DNA of 34,340 nucleotides from Flavobacteriaceae bacterium (lineage in GTDB: Bacteria; Bacteroidota; Bacteroidia; Flavobacteriales; Flavobacteriaceae). The stretch spans positions 1 to 34,340 of the forward strand of contig JABISF010000028.1 in the NCBI GenBank assembly GCA_018699935.1, given 5' to 3'. The first letter of the stretch is position 1. Each line of letters begins with the position of its first letter. This document shows positions 8,054 through 16,839 of the stretch, piece after piece. The notes below the pieces were generated by a model that was not told where the DNA came from, ran no database searches, and was given only the letters and a program-made list of their open reading frames with translations. The position numbers and the translations under genes are program-made.

Positions 8054-9547
8054 ATGAACAAGCACCCACTTCTTTTTCTCTTGCTCTTCCTTAGTCTGCT
8101 CATCGGACAAGGTCTTCAAAGTCAAGAAATAAATGCGGTTGTTAAAGACAGCCTGACTCAAGAAGTGATTCCTTATGCGAGTGTTTATTTATCCTCCGGA
8201 AAGGGTGTCATTGGAAATGAAGAAGGACGTTTTCGGTTGCAATTGAAAAATCCATCGGATAAAGACAGCTTGTCCATTTCCTGCTTGGGATATCAAACAA
8301 ATCATAATTTAGTTTCGCAATTTAAAGACAGTATTGTGTGGCTGTCACCCAAAGCCATTGCTTTGAATACTGTGATTTTGTCCAATAACCCTCGCAGTGC
8401 TGAAGACATCATTAAGGAAATAAAAAAAGACATTCCTTTAAAATACGAATTGGGATTGACTCGTAAAAAATTGTTTTTCAGAACGTCCGGAACTCAGGAA
8501 TTTAATACACTTAAAGCAACCCTCAAAAAATCTTCTATTGATGAATTTGATCAAACTTTTTGGGACAGTACCTTACAAAAAGTACCTCGGAAAAACGACT
8601 GGTATATAGAAGTTTTGGGGACTCTATACGGGGGACAAAAAAAAGAAAATCAAAAACTCGACATTGAAAAAGCCCTAGAATTGGAGGATAAAAAAACTTC
8701 AGCCATTTTTAAAAATATTGAAAAAGCATTTGATACCATTCTAAAACAAAATGTCAAAGCGGATTCTTATTTTAAAGTGCGCCTGGGAATTATAAGCAAA
8801 AAATTAGACGGTGTGGATTTTAATCCTTCCGAAAAAGACACCCTGAGCCCTGAGGAAAAAAAAGATAAAGAAAAACAAGATTTTTTAAATTGGCAGAAAA
8901 GTAGCATCACCTCAATACTCAATTCAATATTTGATGAAGATAAGCTGAATTTAAACATCCTCAAAAAGTCCTCCCAATACCATTTTGAACAAGTTGATTT
9001 TACGTTTTATGGGGAAACGCCTGTTTATGTTTTGCGATTTAGCCCGATCTCAAGGGGGAAATTTACTGGCAAACTCTATGTGGATGCCGATCAAATGACC
9101 ATGATCCGTATGGAATATAAAAACACTCGACCCCTTCGTGATTTTGATTTATTTGGATTGTTTTTCAAGTACCATCAAAAAGAGGTTGTTATTCAATTTA
9201 CAAAAATAAACTCCGGAAAATACAGTCCCCAATACCTTGAAATCAGCAACGGCTATAAAATGGGGGCGGATCGCTCATTTACCTTGTTGGAGAAGAACAA
9301 GCATGTTCGGGGGAGAAAAAAACAAAATGAATTAAAAATGGCACTGAATCTCCAGCAAGATCAATTTGAAAAATTCCAAATGGTGATTTTTGAAACCCTG
9401 CCCTTGACCCAGCAAGCCTATGATGCTGTTGATGAAAAAGCCCTAGTTGTTCCTGTAAATTTGACCCAATACGACCCCACTTTTTGGAAAGGACACACGA
9501 TTATTGAACCCAATCAAGCCATCAAAAATTTTAAAGTGTCCGAATAA
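8054..9547 (+). CDS. Secreted protein with carboxypeptidase-regulatory-like (CarboxypepD_reg) domain
   Basis: A 497-residue protein with a signal peptide (about residues 1-23, LLFLLLFLSLLIG core). Residues 25-105 match the beta-sandwich carboxypeptidase-regulatory-like domain seen at the N-terminus of many Bacteroidota envelope proteins: AVVKDSLTQEVIPYASVYL, GNEEGRFRL, and SISCLGYQT. The remaining 390 residues are a conserved-looking body of unknown function, rich in Lys, with charged helices at 210-260 and a C-terminal beta-rich region (GETPVYVLRFSPISRGKFTGKLYVD). No TonB plug or barrel is visible, so it is not a SusC. Probably periplasmic or outer-membrane-associated. The next small secreted gene begins 34 bases downstream in the same frame. 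Confidence 0.75.
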   Translation: MNKHPLLFLLLFLSLLIGQGLQSQEINAVVKDSLTQEVIPYASVYLSSGKGVIGNEEGRFRLQLKNPSDKDSLSISCLGYQTNHNLVSQFKDSIVWLSPKAIALNTVILSNNPRSAEDIIKEIKKDIPLKYELGLTRKKLFFRTSGTQEFNTLKATLKKSSIDEFDQTFWDSTLQKVPRKNDWYIEVLGTLYGGQKKENQKLDIEKALELEDKKTSAIFKNIEKAFDTILKQNVKADSYFKVRLGIISKKLDGVDFNPSEKDTLSPEEKKDKEKQDFLNWQKSSITSILNSIFDEDKLNLNILKKSSQYHFEQVDFTFYGETPVYVLRFSPISRGKFTGKLYVDADQMTMIRMEYKNTRPLRDFDLFGLFFKYHQKEVVIQFTKINSGKYSPQYLEISNGYKMGADRSFTLLEKNKHVRGRKKQNELKMALNLQQDQFEKFQMVIFETLPLTQQAYDAVDEKALVVPVNLTQYDPTFWKGHTIIEPNQAIKNFKVSE

Positions 9548-9580
9548 TTTTATAAATTTCTTTACACAAATCCTCAAATC

Positions 9581-9982
9581 TTGAAAAATTCAATCTTTTT
9601 GGGAATCTTTATTTTTTGTTTTCAGCTGCATTTTGGACAGGAAGATGAAGGGAGGGTGCTCGATGCTTCAAACGTACCCGAAATTATTCTGCAATTAAAA
9701 AAACAACCGACCAGCTTGGATCAGTTAAAACAGTTACAAGCACTGAATTTTTCTATTGAAAATTATCGTGAAGCGTTGAAATACAGCCTTCAACTATTGG
9801 AACTGGAGGAAACTGATGCGCATCGATATAAGGTTGCAAGGGGTTATGAAAAATTGGTTATAAAAAGTATGAATTATACTTACGAAGGTTCCGCTACAAA
9901 AAAGATTCGACCAAACTTAATTTTATCAAATCGAGAATGGGTGCCCTCAAAAAAAGTTGTTTTTAGACGGAAAAATTGTTGA
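9581..9982 (+). CDS. Small secreted hypothetical protein with TPR-like helices, 3' end possibly frameshifted
   Basis: A 133-residue ORF with a signal peptide (FLGIFIFCFQLHFGQ). The only usable start is TTG 9581, because an in-frame stop (that of the previous gene) and no ATG lie upstream. Residues 55-100 (LDQLKQLQALNFSIENYREA, then ALKYSLQLLELE) look like a TPR-type helical pair. The last 25 residues are basic and unconvincing. Adding one A to each of two A-runs (9898-9903 and 9949-9955) would instead give DSTKLNFIKSRMGALKKKL and FLDGKIVE ending at TAA 9984-9986, which reads more like a real C-terminus. I recognise no family. Confidence 0.5.
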   Translation: MKNSIFLGIFIFCFQLHFGQEDEGRVLDASNVPEIILQLKKQPTSLDQLKQLQALNFSIENYREALKYSLQLLELEETDAHRYKVARGYEKLVIKSMNYTYEGSATKKIRPNLILSNREWVPSKKVVFRRKNC

Positions 9983-10041
9983 ATAAGAAAAAAAAGTGTC
10001 GTATTGATTATTTCTTTTAAATTAGCTTAAAACAATTTTTA

Positions 10042-12546
10042 ATGAAAAACGTTCTTTCCACAATTCTTATTCTTTTCCTATTTTTATCCTGCCAAAGCCC
10101 AAATTCAGATCGTATTCCCGTTGAGTTCCAAATCCAAACTTTCGATGTCGCCAACAGCCGTATGGAAGTCGTTTTTTCAATTACCAATCCCACTCAAACA
10201 GTTTGGGAAGGTGGAGCGTGGTCTTTACATTGGAACTCCATTTACGGAGTGGTGGATTCCGAAAGTTTACCCCAAGGCATCCAATTCACCTATGTGGACG
10301 GTCAACATTACCAATATCTTGAATTTGGCGCGGATTTCTCGCTCCCACCCGATGAAACGCTCACACTCCCTGTTTCCATCAAAGGCATCGTAAATCGTTT
10401 GGTGATGGGTCCCGGTGGTTTTTTTGTTCACAATCATAAAACCCAAAAAAATATTGATTTAAAAAGCACTATTGTCTGGGAACAAGCCTTGGGTCTTGAG
10501 GGATTGAAAATCCCCTCGGCGGAAGTTCGTTTTCTACGTTACGAAGGAATGGAACGCTTGCCTAAAGAAGCTTTGCAGTGGGTCATCCCCACGCCTCAAA
10601 AACAAGATTTTAGGGGTGCTTTTCGGGTTCCAACGGATTTAAATATCGATTGGAGTGCATTTGCTATGGAGGAAGAATTTATGCAACAACGGCTGCAAGA
10701 AGCTTTAACTATAAAAATAACTGCCAATCCGCAGGTGCCTTTCAATCTGATCGTGAGCAAAAACGATGAATTGGCAGCGGAAGGGTATCATTTAAATATC
10801 CTTGAAGATCAAATTCACATAGAAGCCGCACAGGAAATCGGGGTATTTTACGCATTTGAGTCTTTACATCAAATTTTATGGATGGCACAAAACGAAGCGG
10901 GCAAATGGCCTTTACTACACATTGAAGATCAGCCTCGATTTCAAAATCGGGGATTCATGACCGATATTGCGCGGAATTTCTATCCAAAAGAAAAGATTTT
11001 CCAAATCCTCGACTATATGGCGCTTTATAAATTGAATCGTTTTGATTTAAAATTGACCGATGACGATGGTTGGCGTATAGAAATTCCGGGGCTTCCGGAA
11101 CTTACGGAAGTTGGGGGACACAGAGGATATACCACAGATGAAAGGGATCGATTGATTCCCATGTACAGCTCCGGTTCAGGCGATCAAAAAAATCAAGGTT
11201 CGGGCTTTTTGAGTACGCAAGATTTTGCGGACATCCTCCGATACGCCAAAAAACGCTATATCGAAGTCATTCCTCAAATCAGTTTTCCTTCCCATGCCCG
11301 AGCAGCCATAGTTGCGATGAAAGCGCGCTATGAAAACTATAAAGAACAAGGCGATTATAATGCCGCCGTTGAATACCTTTTGCATGACCCCGAGGACAGT
11401 AGCGAATATTTATCAGCACAACTGTACAGCGACAATGTGGTTTGTATTTGTGATCCTAGTGCCTACCGTTTTTATGAAAAAGTGATTCAAGAGATTTTTC
11501 AAATCTACCAAACAGCCGAAGTCCCCATGAAAGTCTTTAATATTGGTGCCGATGAATTGCCCTATGGGCCATGGCAAAAAGCCCCAAAGTGCGAGGCGTA
11601 CATCAAAGAAAATCCAGCTATTGAAGGCTATAGCGATTTATACAATTTTAATTTAAGACTACTCAATAAAATGATAAGTGAGGTGGGCGCAAAAATGGTG
11701 GGCTGGGAAGATGCGCTATTGGTGCACAGCGAGAATGAGCAATCAGAGATTGGGATCAACCCCGCTTTAACCGATTTGGATTTTACACCCTATGTTTGGA
11801 ACAACAGTTGGGGAGGGGGTCGTGAAGACATGATTTACCGTCTTTGTAACCAAGGCTTTCCTGCCATTATGAGTAATTCCTCTGCTTTTTATTTCGATAT
11901 GGTGGACGATCGGGACATGGAAAATGTTGGAATGAGTTGGTCCGGTTATGTCAGTTATAGAGACAGTTGGGGTACCGAACCACTCAACGTTTTTGCCAAC
12001 AAAGTCACTTTGGAGGCACAAGGAATTCGTGCGGAAGAGGTCGCAACCAAAGAAATGCTTCAGCCCGATTCTGTTAAAAATTTCTTGGGAATTCAGTCGC
12101 AACTTTGGACGGAAACCGCCACCAATGAATCCCAATTTGATGAAATGTTGATGCCCAACCTTATCATTTTCGCCGAACGGGCTTGGGCGAAAAAAGAAGC
12201 CTGGTTGGAGCTTCCCACCGCAGCAGCGCAAAAACCTTTACTCCTACAAAGTTGGAATCGATTCACCAATACTTTAGGACAACGACAACTCCCTTTTATC
12301 CAGCACGTATACGGAGGTCTCGCCTTTGAACTTCCCAAACCCGGCGGACAGATTGAGAAGGGCATGCTAAATGTTCGACAACAATTTCCCGGACAAACCC
12401 TTCGCTATAGTCTGGATGGCAGCAAACCCACTCCTTCTTCTCCAGAATTTGACCAACCCATTCCCGTAGATCCGGCAAATTCAAAAATTGGACTACGTAG
12501 TTTTGACGTCCGTGGCAGAGGGGGGAAAACAATATTTATTGATTAA
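10042..12546 (+). CDS. Glycoside hydrolase family 20 beta-N-acetylhexosaminidase (lipoprotein)
   Basis: An 834-residue chitobiase-like enzyme that removes terminal beta-linked GlcNAc/GalNAc by substrate-assisted catalysis. A lipoprotein signal ends at C17 (FLFLSC), so it is likely anchored to an envelope membrane. Domain order: an N-terminal CHB_HEX-like beta domain (about 25-150, with TNPTQTVWEGGAWSLHW-like sequence), a GH20b alpha/beta domain (about 190-295, ending GVFYAFESLHQIL), the catalytic TIM barrel from RGFMTDIARNFYPKEKI (R303, D308) with the D504-E505 pair in FNIGADELP, and a C-terminal chitobiase-type beta domain (LRYSLDGSKPTPSSPEF). The motif reads GADE rather than the common GGDE. 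It is followed 12 bases later by a NagX-like gene, which fits amino-sugar salvage from chitin, peptidoglycan or glycans. Confidence 0.93.
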   Translation: MKNVLSTILILFLFLSCQSPNSDRIPVEFQIQTFDVANSRMEVVFSITNPTQTVWEGGAWSLHWNSIYGVVDSESLPQGIQFTYVDGQHYQYLEFGADFSLPPDETLTLPVSIKGIVNRLVMGPGGFFVHNHKTQKNIDLKSTIVWEQALGLEGLKIPSAEVRFLRYEGMERLPKEALQWVIPTPQKQDFRGAFRVPTDLNIDWSAFAMEEEFMQQRLQEALTIKITANPQVPFNLIVSKNDELAAEGYHLNILEDQIHIEAAQEIGVFYAFESLHQILWMAQNEAGKWPLLHIEDQPRFQNRGFMTDIARNFYPKEKIFQILDYMALYKLNRFDLKLTDDDGWRIEIPGLPELTEVGGHRGYTTDERDRLIPMYSSGSGDQKNQGSGFLSTQDFADILRYAKKRYIEVIPQISFPSHARAAIVAMKARYENYKEQGDYNAAVEYLLHDPEDSSEYLSAQLYSDNVVCICDPSAYRFYEKVIQEIFQIYQTAEVPMKVFNIGADELPYGPWQKAPKCEAYIKENPAIEGYSDLYNFNLRLLNKMISEVGAKMVGWEDALLVHSENEQSEIGINPALTDLDFTPYVWNNSWGGGREDMIYRLCNQGFPAIMSNSSAFYFDMVDDRDMENVGMSWSGYVSYRDSWGTEPLNVFANKVTLEAQGIRAEEVATKEMLQPDSVKNFLGIQSQLWTETATNESQFDEMLMPNLIIFAERAWAKKEAWLELPTAAAQKPLLLQSWNRFTNTLGQRQLPFIQHVYGGLAFELPKPGGQIEKGMLNVRQQFPGQTLRYSLDGSKPTPSSPEFDQPIPVDPANSKIGLRSFDVRGRGGKTIFID

Positions 12547-12557
12547 AATTTGTATTT

Positions 12558-13661
12558 ATGAACGCAACCAACAACCGCTTACTTGCACTCGATATCCTCA
12601 GAGGGCTGACGATTATTTTAATGATCATCGTCAATGATCCCGGATCATGGAGACACAGTTATGCACCGCTCAAACATGCCACCTGGAATGGGATTACTCC
12701 CACAGATTATGTATTCCCCACCTTTTTGTTTATCGTTGGAGTGTCTATCGTATTGTCTTTAACCAAACAATTAGCCAATGGAAAAAGTCGCATGCAGCTC
12801 ACCAAAAAAATAGCTTGGCGTGCCCTTAAAATATATTTGGTGGGGCTTTTCTTGTGGTTTTGGCCAGAATTCAATTTTGGTGAACCCATTCGTTGGGTGG
12901 GTGTACTTCCGCGAATTGCCTTTGTGTTTTTTGCCTGTGCTTTATTGTTTTTATATACGAGTCGAAAGGCCCAACTGTATATTGGAATCGGAATTGTTCT
13001 AGGTTATTGGTTGCTGATGGCCTATGTTCCCATTCCGGGCATCGGTAGTCCCGACCTGAGTGTCCCCGAAAAAAATTGGGCGCATTATTTAGATCATTTA
13101 CTGCTTCCCGGAAAATTATATCGTCAAACTTGGGATCCGGAAGGTTTTCTGAGTACATTTCCCGCCATCGCCAGTGGTTTGATAGGAATGTTGGCCGGGT
13201 ATATATTACTTCAAAAAGACGAACTCAAAAATCGACTCAATCAACTTTTCTTCCTCGGGTTTATACTCCTGTTTGCCGGCGATTTTTTACAGTGGTTTTT
13301 TCCGTTTAACAAAAACGTTTGGAGCTCCTCCTTCACTTTGTTTATGGGAGGTATCGGTATGCTTTCCTTGGCTGCTTTCAGTTATTATTTTGACGTAATA
13401 CAAAGTAAATATCAATTTAAATTTGCCCAAGTATTTGGAGTAAATTCTATTTTCTCCTACTCCCTCTCCAGTCTGCTTACGATTATATTCTACAGCGCTG
13501 ATTGGTTGGGTCTAGCCCTCAACGAACGTTTTATGGCGGGGTGGGGAAATATCGGCTTACCGCTTGCCTTGGGTTCTTTATGTTATGCCTTGCTTTATGT
13601 GGTTGTGATTTGGTTACCCACCTATTATTTGTTTAAACGAAAGATTTACATCAAGTTGTAA
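12558..13661 (+). CDS. NagX/HGSNAT-like membrane acyltransferase (DUF5009 family)
   Basis: A 367-residue membrane protein with about ten hydrophobic helices. The start RLLALDILRGLTIILMIIVN and the GITPTDYVFPTFLFIVGVSIV helix are hallmarks of the DUF5009 / heparan-alpha-glucosaminide N-acetyltransferase-like family, known in bacteria as NagX. The HATWNG motif (H40) corresponds to the region holding the proposed acetyl-carrying histidine of human HGSNAT. Bacterial members occur in chitin and GlcNAc gene clusters, and their exact reaction is not settled. Here it follows a GH20 hexosaminidase by 12 bases, so the pair likely acts on amino sugars. A hairpin terminator follows directly after the stop. 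Confidence 0.85.
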   Translation: MNATNNRLLALDILRGLTIILMIIVNDPGSWRHSYAPLKHATWNGITPTDYVFPTFLFIVGVSIVLSLTKQLANGKSRMQLTKKIAWRALKIYLVGLFLWFWPEFNFGEPIRWVGVLPRIAFVFFACALLFLYTSRKAQLYIGIGIVLGYWLLMAYVPIPGIGSPDLSVPEKNWAHYLDHLLLPGKLYRQTWDPEGFLSTFPAIASGLIGMLAGYILLQKDELKNRLNQLFFLGFILLFAGDFLQWFFPFNKNVWSSSFTLFMGGIGMLSLAAFSYYFDVIQSKYQFKFAQVFGVNSIFSYSLSSLLTIIFYSADWLGLALNERFMAGWGNIGLPLALGSLCYALLYVVVIWLPTYYLFKRKIYIKL

Positions 13662-13667
13662 AAAAAA

Positions 13668-13689
13668 GTCGGCTCCCGAAGGAGCCGAC
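13668..13689 (-). terminator. Intrinsic terminator of the small heat-shock gene (also between convergent genes)
   Basis: Perfect 9-bp stem GTCGGCTCC / GGAGCCGAC with a CGAA tetraloop. On the minus strand it is followed by seven T (bases 13667-13661), a good intrinsic terminator for the heat-shock gene. On the plus strand no U-run follows (CAAACAAAAC), so for the NagX-like gene it would act only weakly, though it lies 7 bases after that stop. Confidence 0.85.
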
Positions 13690-13714
13690 CAAACAAAACA
13701 AATATTGAATTTAA

Positions 13715-14140
13715 TTATTGGATTTTAACCACCTTTTTAGGTTGGGGAAGTGCTTCTTTACGTTTGGGTAAGATCACACTTAAAATCCCTTCCGAATAAT
13801 TCGCTTCAATCTTTGTGAGATTCACGCTGTCTGGAATGGTAAACGTTCTGCGGAAACTGTTATAACTGTATTCCATGCGTGTGTATTTTTCGGCAGTGCC
13901 CTTTTTTTCTTCCGAAGTTTTAGAAGAAATCGACAATACGTTGTCATCAATTTCAACTTCGAAATCACTTTTTTGTTTTCCAGGAGCTGCCAAATCCAAG
14001 TGAAATGCAGTATCGGTTTCTTTGATGTTGACTGCAGGCACTGTGGTGGAGAATGAAGGCACATTAACTTGCCAATCATTTTTTAAAAATTCATCTACTA
14101 AAGATGGAAATAACGGTTTTTGACTTTTGATTAAATTCAT
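13715..14140 (-). CDS. Small heat-shock protein, Hsp20/alpha-crystallin family
   Basis: A 141-residue ATP-independent holdase chaperone. The alpha-crystallin domain covers about residues 36-127: VNIKETDTAFHLDLAAPGK, then SFRRTFTIPDSVN and the family motif YSEGILSVILPK. The last residues VVKIQ contain an I/V-x-I/V-like tail used for oligomer assembly. The short N-terminal arm (MNLIKSQKPLFPSLVDEFLKN) is typical of flavobacterial members. It is followed by a strong terminator and separated from sucC by 107 bases, so it is probably monocistronic. I found no CIRCE element upstream. Confidence 0.95.
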   Translation of the reverse strand: MNLIKSQKPLFPSLVDEFLKNDWQVNVPSFSTTVPAVNIKETDTAFHLDLAAPGKQKSDFEVEIDDNVLSISSKTSEEKKGTAEKYTRMEYSYNSFRRTFTIPDSVNLTKIEANYSEGILSVILPKRKEALPQPKKVVKIQ

Positions 14141-14247
14141 AACACAATTTTTTAATTAAACATTTGCATTACGTTTAGCAAAAGAAATACCATTTCACTT
14201 TTTTGTCATTTTGTCATGTTTTTTTAGAAAAAAACTGCCAATATGTC

Positions 14248-15444
14248 TTACTCGTTTAATGCTTCTTGTACTTTGTCAGCGGCTTCTTGGAAAGCAGTAG
14301 CGGAAAGGACATTCAATCCAGAATCGTCAATCAAGGATTTTGCAACATCGGCATTTGTTCCTTGCAAACGGACAATGATAGGCACTTGAATGACGTCCCC
14401 CATATTTTTATAGGCATCTACAATCCCTTGTGCCACTCGATCGCAACGAACGATTCCTCCAAAAATATTGATCAAAATTGCTTTCACATTGGGGTCTTTT
14501 AAAATCAAACGAAAAGCTGTTTCCACACGGGCTGCATCTGCCGTTCCTCCCACATCTAGGAAGTTGGCCGGTTCTCCCCCCGCCTGTTTGATTAAATCCA
14601 TAGTAGCCATAGCCAAACCAGCACCGTTGACCATACAGCCTACATTTCCTTCTAAATCGACATAATTCAGACCTACTTCACGTGCTTCCACCTCAACAGG
14701 GTTTTCTTCGCTTAAATCCCGTAGGGCTTCAAAGTCAGGATGACGGAACAAACCGTTATCGTCTAAAGTAACTTTAGCATCCACCGCAATAATGCGATCA
14801 TCGGACGTTTTTAAAACCGGATTAATTTCAAAAAGAGAAGCATCGGAACCCACATAGGCTTTGTATAAAGCACTTACAAATTTGGTCATGTCTTTAAACG
14901 CAGCACCGGAAAGCCCAAGATTGAAGGCCACTTTGCGGGCTTGAAAAGGCATCAAGCCGAGTGCCGGATCAATTTCTTCGGTAAAAATTAAATGGGGGGT
15001 GTTTTCTGCCACGGCTTCGATATCCATTCCCCCTTCAGTAGAATACATAATCATATTTTTTCCGGTAGCGCGATTTAATAAAACCGACATATAAAATTCA
15101 CTAGGTTCTGAGGCTCCCGGATAATACACATCCTCTGCTACCAAAACTTGGTGCACTTTTTTTCCTTCCGGAGGTGTTTGTGGGGTAATCAACTGCATCC
15201 CGATAATACTTTCGGCAATACGTTCTAATTCGCTAAGATTTTTAGCCAATTTTACGCCCCCGCCTTTTCCGCGACCACCGGCATGAATTTGAGCTTTCAC
15301 CACATGCCATGCGGTGCCCGTTGTTTCGGTTAATTGCTTACCGGCAGCTACAGCTTCGGCAGCTGTTTTGGCGACTATACCGCGTTGCACTGTAACGCCA
15401 AATCCTGCCAAGACCTCTTTTCCTTGATATTCGTGTAAATTCAT
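14248..15444 (-). CDS. sucC: Succinate--CoA ligase [ADP-forming] subunit beta
   Basis: The ATP-grasp beta subunit of succinyl-CoA synthetase (TCA cycle), 398 residues from the ATG at 15444. This start gives MNLHEYQGKE, the canonical N-terminus; an in-frame ATG at 15483 would add 13 residues and place the start upstream of the -7 box at 15465-15472. Motifs: HAGGRGKGGG (54-63) in the nucleotide-binding domain, FEINPVL (metal/nucleotide site), and GGIVRCDRVAQGI in the C-terminal CoA-ligase-like domain. The partner sucD is not in the window, which is common in Bacteroidota. Confidence 0.96.
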   Translation of the reverse strand: MNLHEYQGKEVLAGFGVTVQRGIVAKTAAEAVAAGKQLTETTGTAWHVVKAQIHAGGRGKGGGVKLAKNLSELERIAESIIGMQLITPQTPPEGKKVHQVLVAEDVYYPGASEPSEFYMSVLLNRATGKNMIMYSTEGGMDIEAVAENTPHLIFTEEIDPALGLMPFQARKVAFNLGLSGAAFKDMTKFVSALYKAYVGSDASLFEINPVLKTSDDRIIAVDAKVTLDDNGLFRHPDFEALRDLSEENPVEVEAREVGLNYVDLEGNVGCMVNGAGLAMATMDLIKQAGGEPANFLDVGGTADAARVETAFRLILKDPNVKAILINIFGGIVRCDRVAQGIVDAYKNMGDVIQVPIIVRLQGTNADVAKSLIDDSGLNVLSATAFQEAADKVQEALNE

Positions 15445-15464
15445 AGTAGTTTCTAAATCTGTTG

Positions 15465-15472
15465 CAAAAATA
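15465..15472 (-). promoter_or_regulatory. Putative -7 promoter box for sucC
   Basis: On the minus strand this reads TATTTTTG followed by C, an exact match to TAnnTTTGY. It sits 20 bases before the chosen sucC start and supports that start over the longer one. The -33 region shows no TTTG. Confidence 0.45.
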
Positions 15473-15564
15473 GAGAAACCCAAGCGGAAATGGAACCCAC
15501 ATCCCCAAAACTTTTGTTATAAATATAACATTCTGTTTAAATTTCATGTGCTTTCCTCTTTTCC

Positions 15565-15596
15565 TTTGTTCAATGAAATTTTACTTCCTATTTTTG
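15565..15596 (+). promoter_or_regulatory. Putative lysA promoter (TTTG - N20 - TATTTTTG)
   Basis: TTTG at 15565-15568 and TATTTTTG at 15589-15596, separated by 20 bases, fit the Bacteroidota -33/-7 consensus (TTTG, about 19-20 nt, TAnnTTTG) better than any other site in the window. The ATG follows 19 bases after the box, in an A-rich leader without a Shine-Dalgarno sequence. Confidence 0.6.
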
Positions 15597-15615
15597 GCCT
15601 CAATTAAAAATAAAA

Positions 15616-16839
15616 ATGAAAGAATCGGTATTGAAATCCATAGCGCAAAAAGTAGGAACCCCTACCTATGTATATGATGCTTCCAAAATTGAAGCCCAAT
15701 TTCAACGGCTTCAAAAGGCCTTTCAAGGCGTGGAACGACTTCGCGTGAATTATGCTTGCAAAGCCTTGTCCAATCTTTCCATTTTACGTTTGATGAAAAA
15801 AATGGGAGCAGGTTTGGACACTGTCTCGATACAGGAAGTCCAATTGGGCATCAAAGCCGGATTCGAACCTTCGGATATCATTTTTACGCCCAATGGCGTT
15901 TCTTTGGAAGAAATTGAAGAAACGGCAAAACTGGGGGTTCAAATCAATATTGACAATCTTTCCATCCTTGAACAATTTGGCACCAAATACCCCCATACCC
16001 CCGTTTGCATTCGAATCAATCCGCATGTGATGGCGGGTGGAAACAGCAATATTTCAGTGGGTCATATCGATTCAAAATTTGGGATTTCGATTCATCAAAT
16101 GCCCCATGTATTGCGTATCGTTGAAAACACCAATATGCGAATCAACGGGGTTCATATGCACACCGGCAGCGATATTTTAGACATCGAAGTCTTTTTATAC
16201 GCCGCGGAAATCCTTTTTGATACTGCACTTCAATTTAAAGATTTAGAATTTCTCGATTTTGGAAGCGGCTTTAAGGTTCCTTATCGACCCGGAGATATTG
16301 AAACCAATATTGAGGAATTGGGAGAAAAACTCAGCGAGCGCTTCCATCGGTTTTGCAAAACCTATGGTCGGGATTTGGAATTGGCCTTTGAACCGGGTAA
16401 ATTCTTAGTGAGTGAAGCCGGTTATTTTTTAGCCAAGGTGAATGCCGTCAAACAAACGACCTCCACCGTCTTCGCCCAAATTGATTCTGGCTTTAATCAT
16501 TTGATACGTCCGATGCTTTATGGATCGCATCATGAAATAAAAAACATCTCCAATCCCAAGGGTAAAGAGCGTTTTTATACGGTTGTGGGCTATATCTGTG
16601 AAACCGACACCTTTGGGAGCAATCGCAAAATTGCCGAAATTGTGGAGGGAGATGTTTTGGTCTTTCACAATGCCGGAGCCTATTGCTTTACCATGGCGAG
16701 CAATTACAATTCACGCTTCCGTCCCGCTGAAGTACTGTGGTACAACAATGAAGCGCATATCATTCGCAAAAGAGAAACTTTTGAAGATTTGGTACACAAT
16801 CAAGTCTTAATTGATTTTAAAGAAAAAGTAACGGTCTAG
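15616..16839 (+). CDS. lysA: Diaminopimelate decarboxylase
   Basis: A 407-residue PLP enzyme of the alanine-racemase-like fold III group. It converts meso-diaminopimelate to L-lysine, the last step of lysine synthesis. The PLP lysine is K49 in NYACKALSN. Other family motifs are visible: HMHTGSDI, FLDFGSGFKVPY (phosphate loop), AFEPGKFLVSEAGY, the cross-subunit CETDTF loop, and NAGAYCFTMASNYNSR near the C-terminus. The last motif and the Cys-Glu pair favour LysA over carboxynorspermidine or ornithine decarboxylases. Its stop codon overlaps the stop of the convergent gene within the palindrome CTAG (16836-16839). Confidence 0.95.
   Translation: MKESVLKSIAQKVGTPTYVYDASKIEAQFQRLQKAFQGVERLRVNYACKALSNLSILRLMKKMGAGLDTVSIQEVQLGIKAGFEPSDIIFTPNGVSLEEIEETAKLGVQINIDNLSILEQFGTKYPHTPVCIRINPHVMAGGNSNISVGHIDSKFGISIHQMPHVLRIVENTNMRINGVHMHTGSDILDIEVFLYAAEILFDTALQFKDLEFLDFGSGFKVPYRPGDIETNIEELGEKLSERFHRFCKTYGRDLELAFEPGKFLVSEAGYFLAKVNAVKQTTSTVFAQIDSGFNHLIRPMLYGSHHEIKNISNPKGKERFYTVVGYICETDTFGSNRKIAEIVEGDVLVFHNAGAYCFTMASNYNSRFRPAEVLWYNNEAHIIRKRETFEDLVHNQVLIDFKEKVTV

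Noticed and set aside
15445-15483. Longer start for sucC at 15483
   Set aside because: It spans the likely -7 box and adds 13 residues before the canonical MNLHEYQGKE N-terminus.
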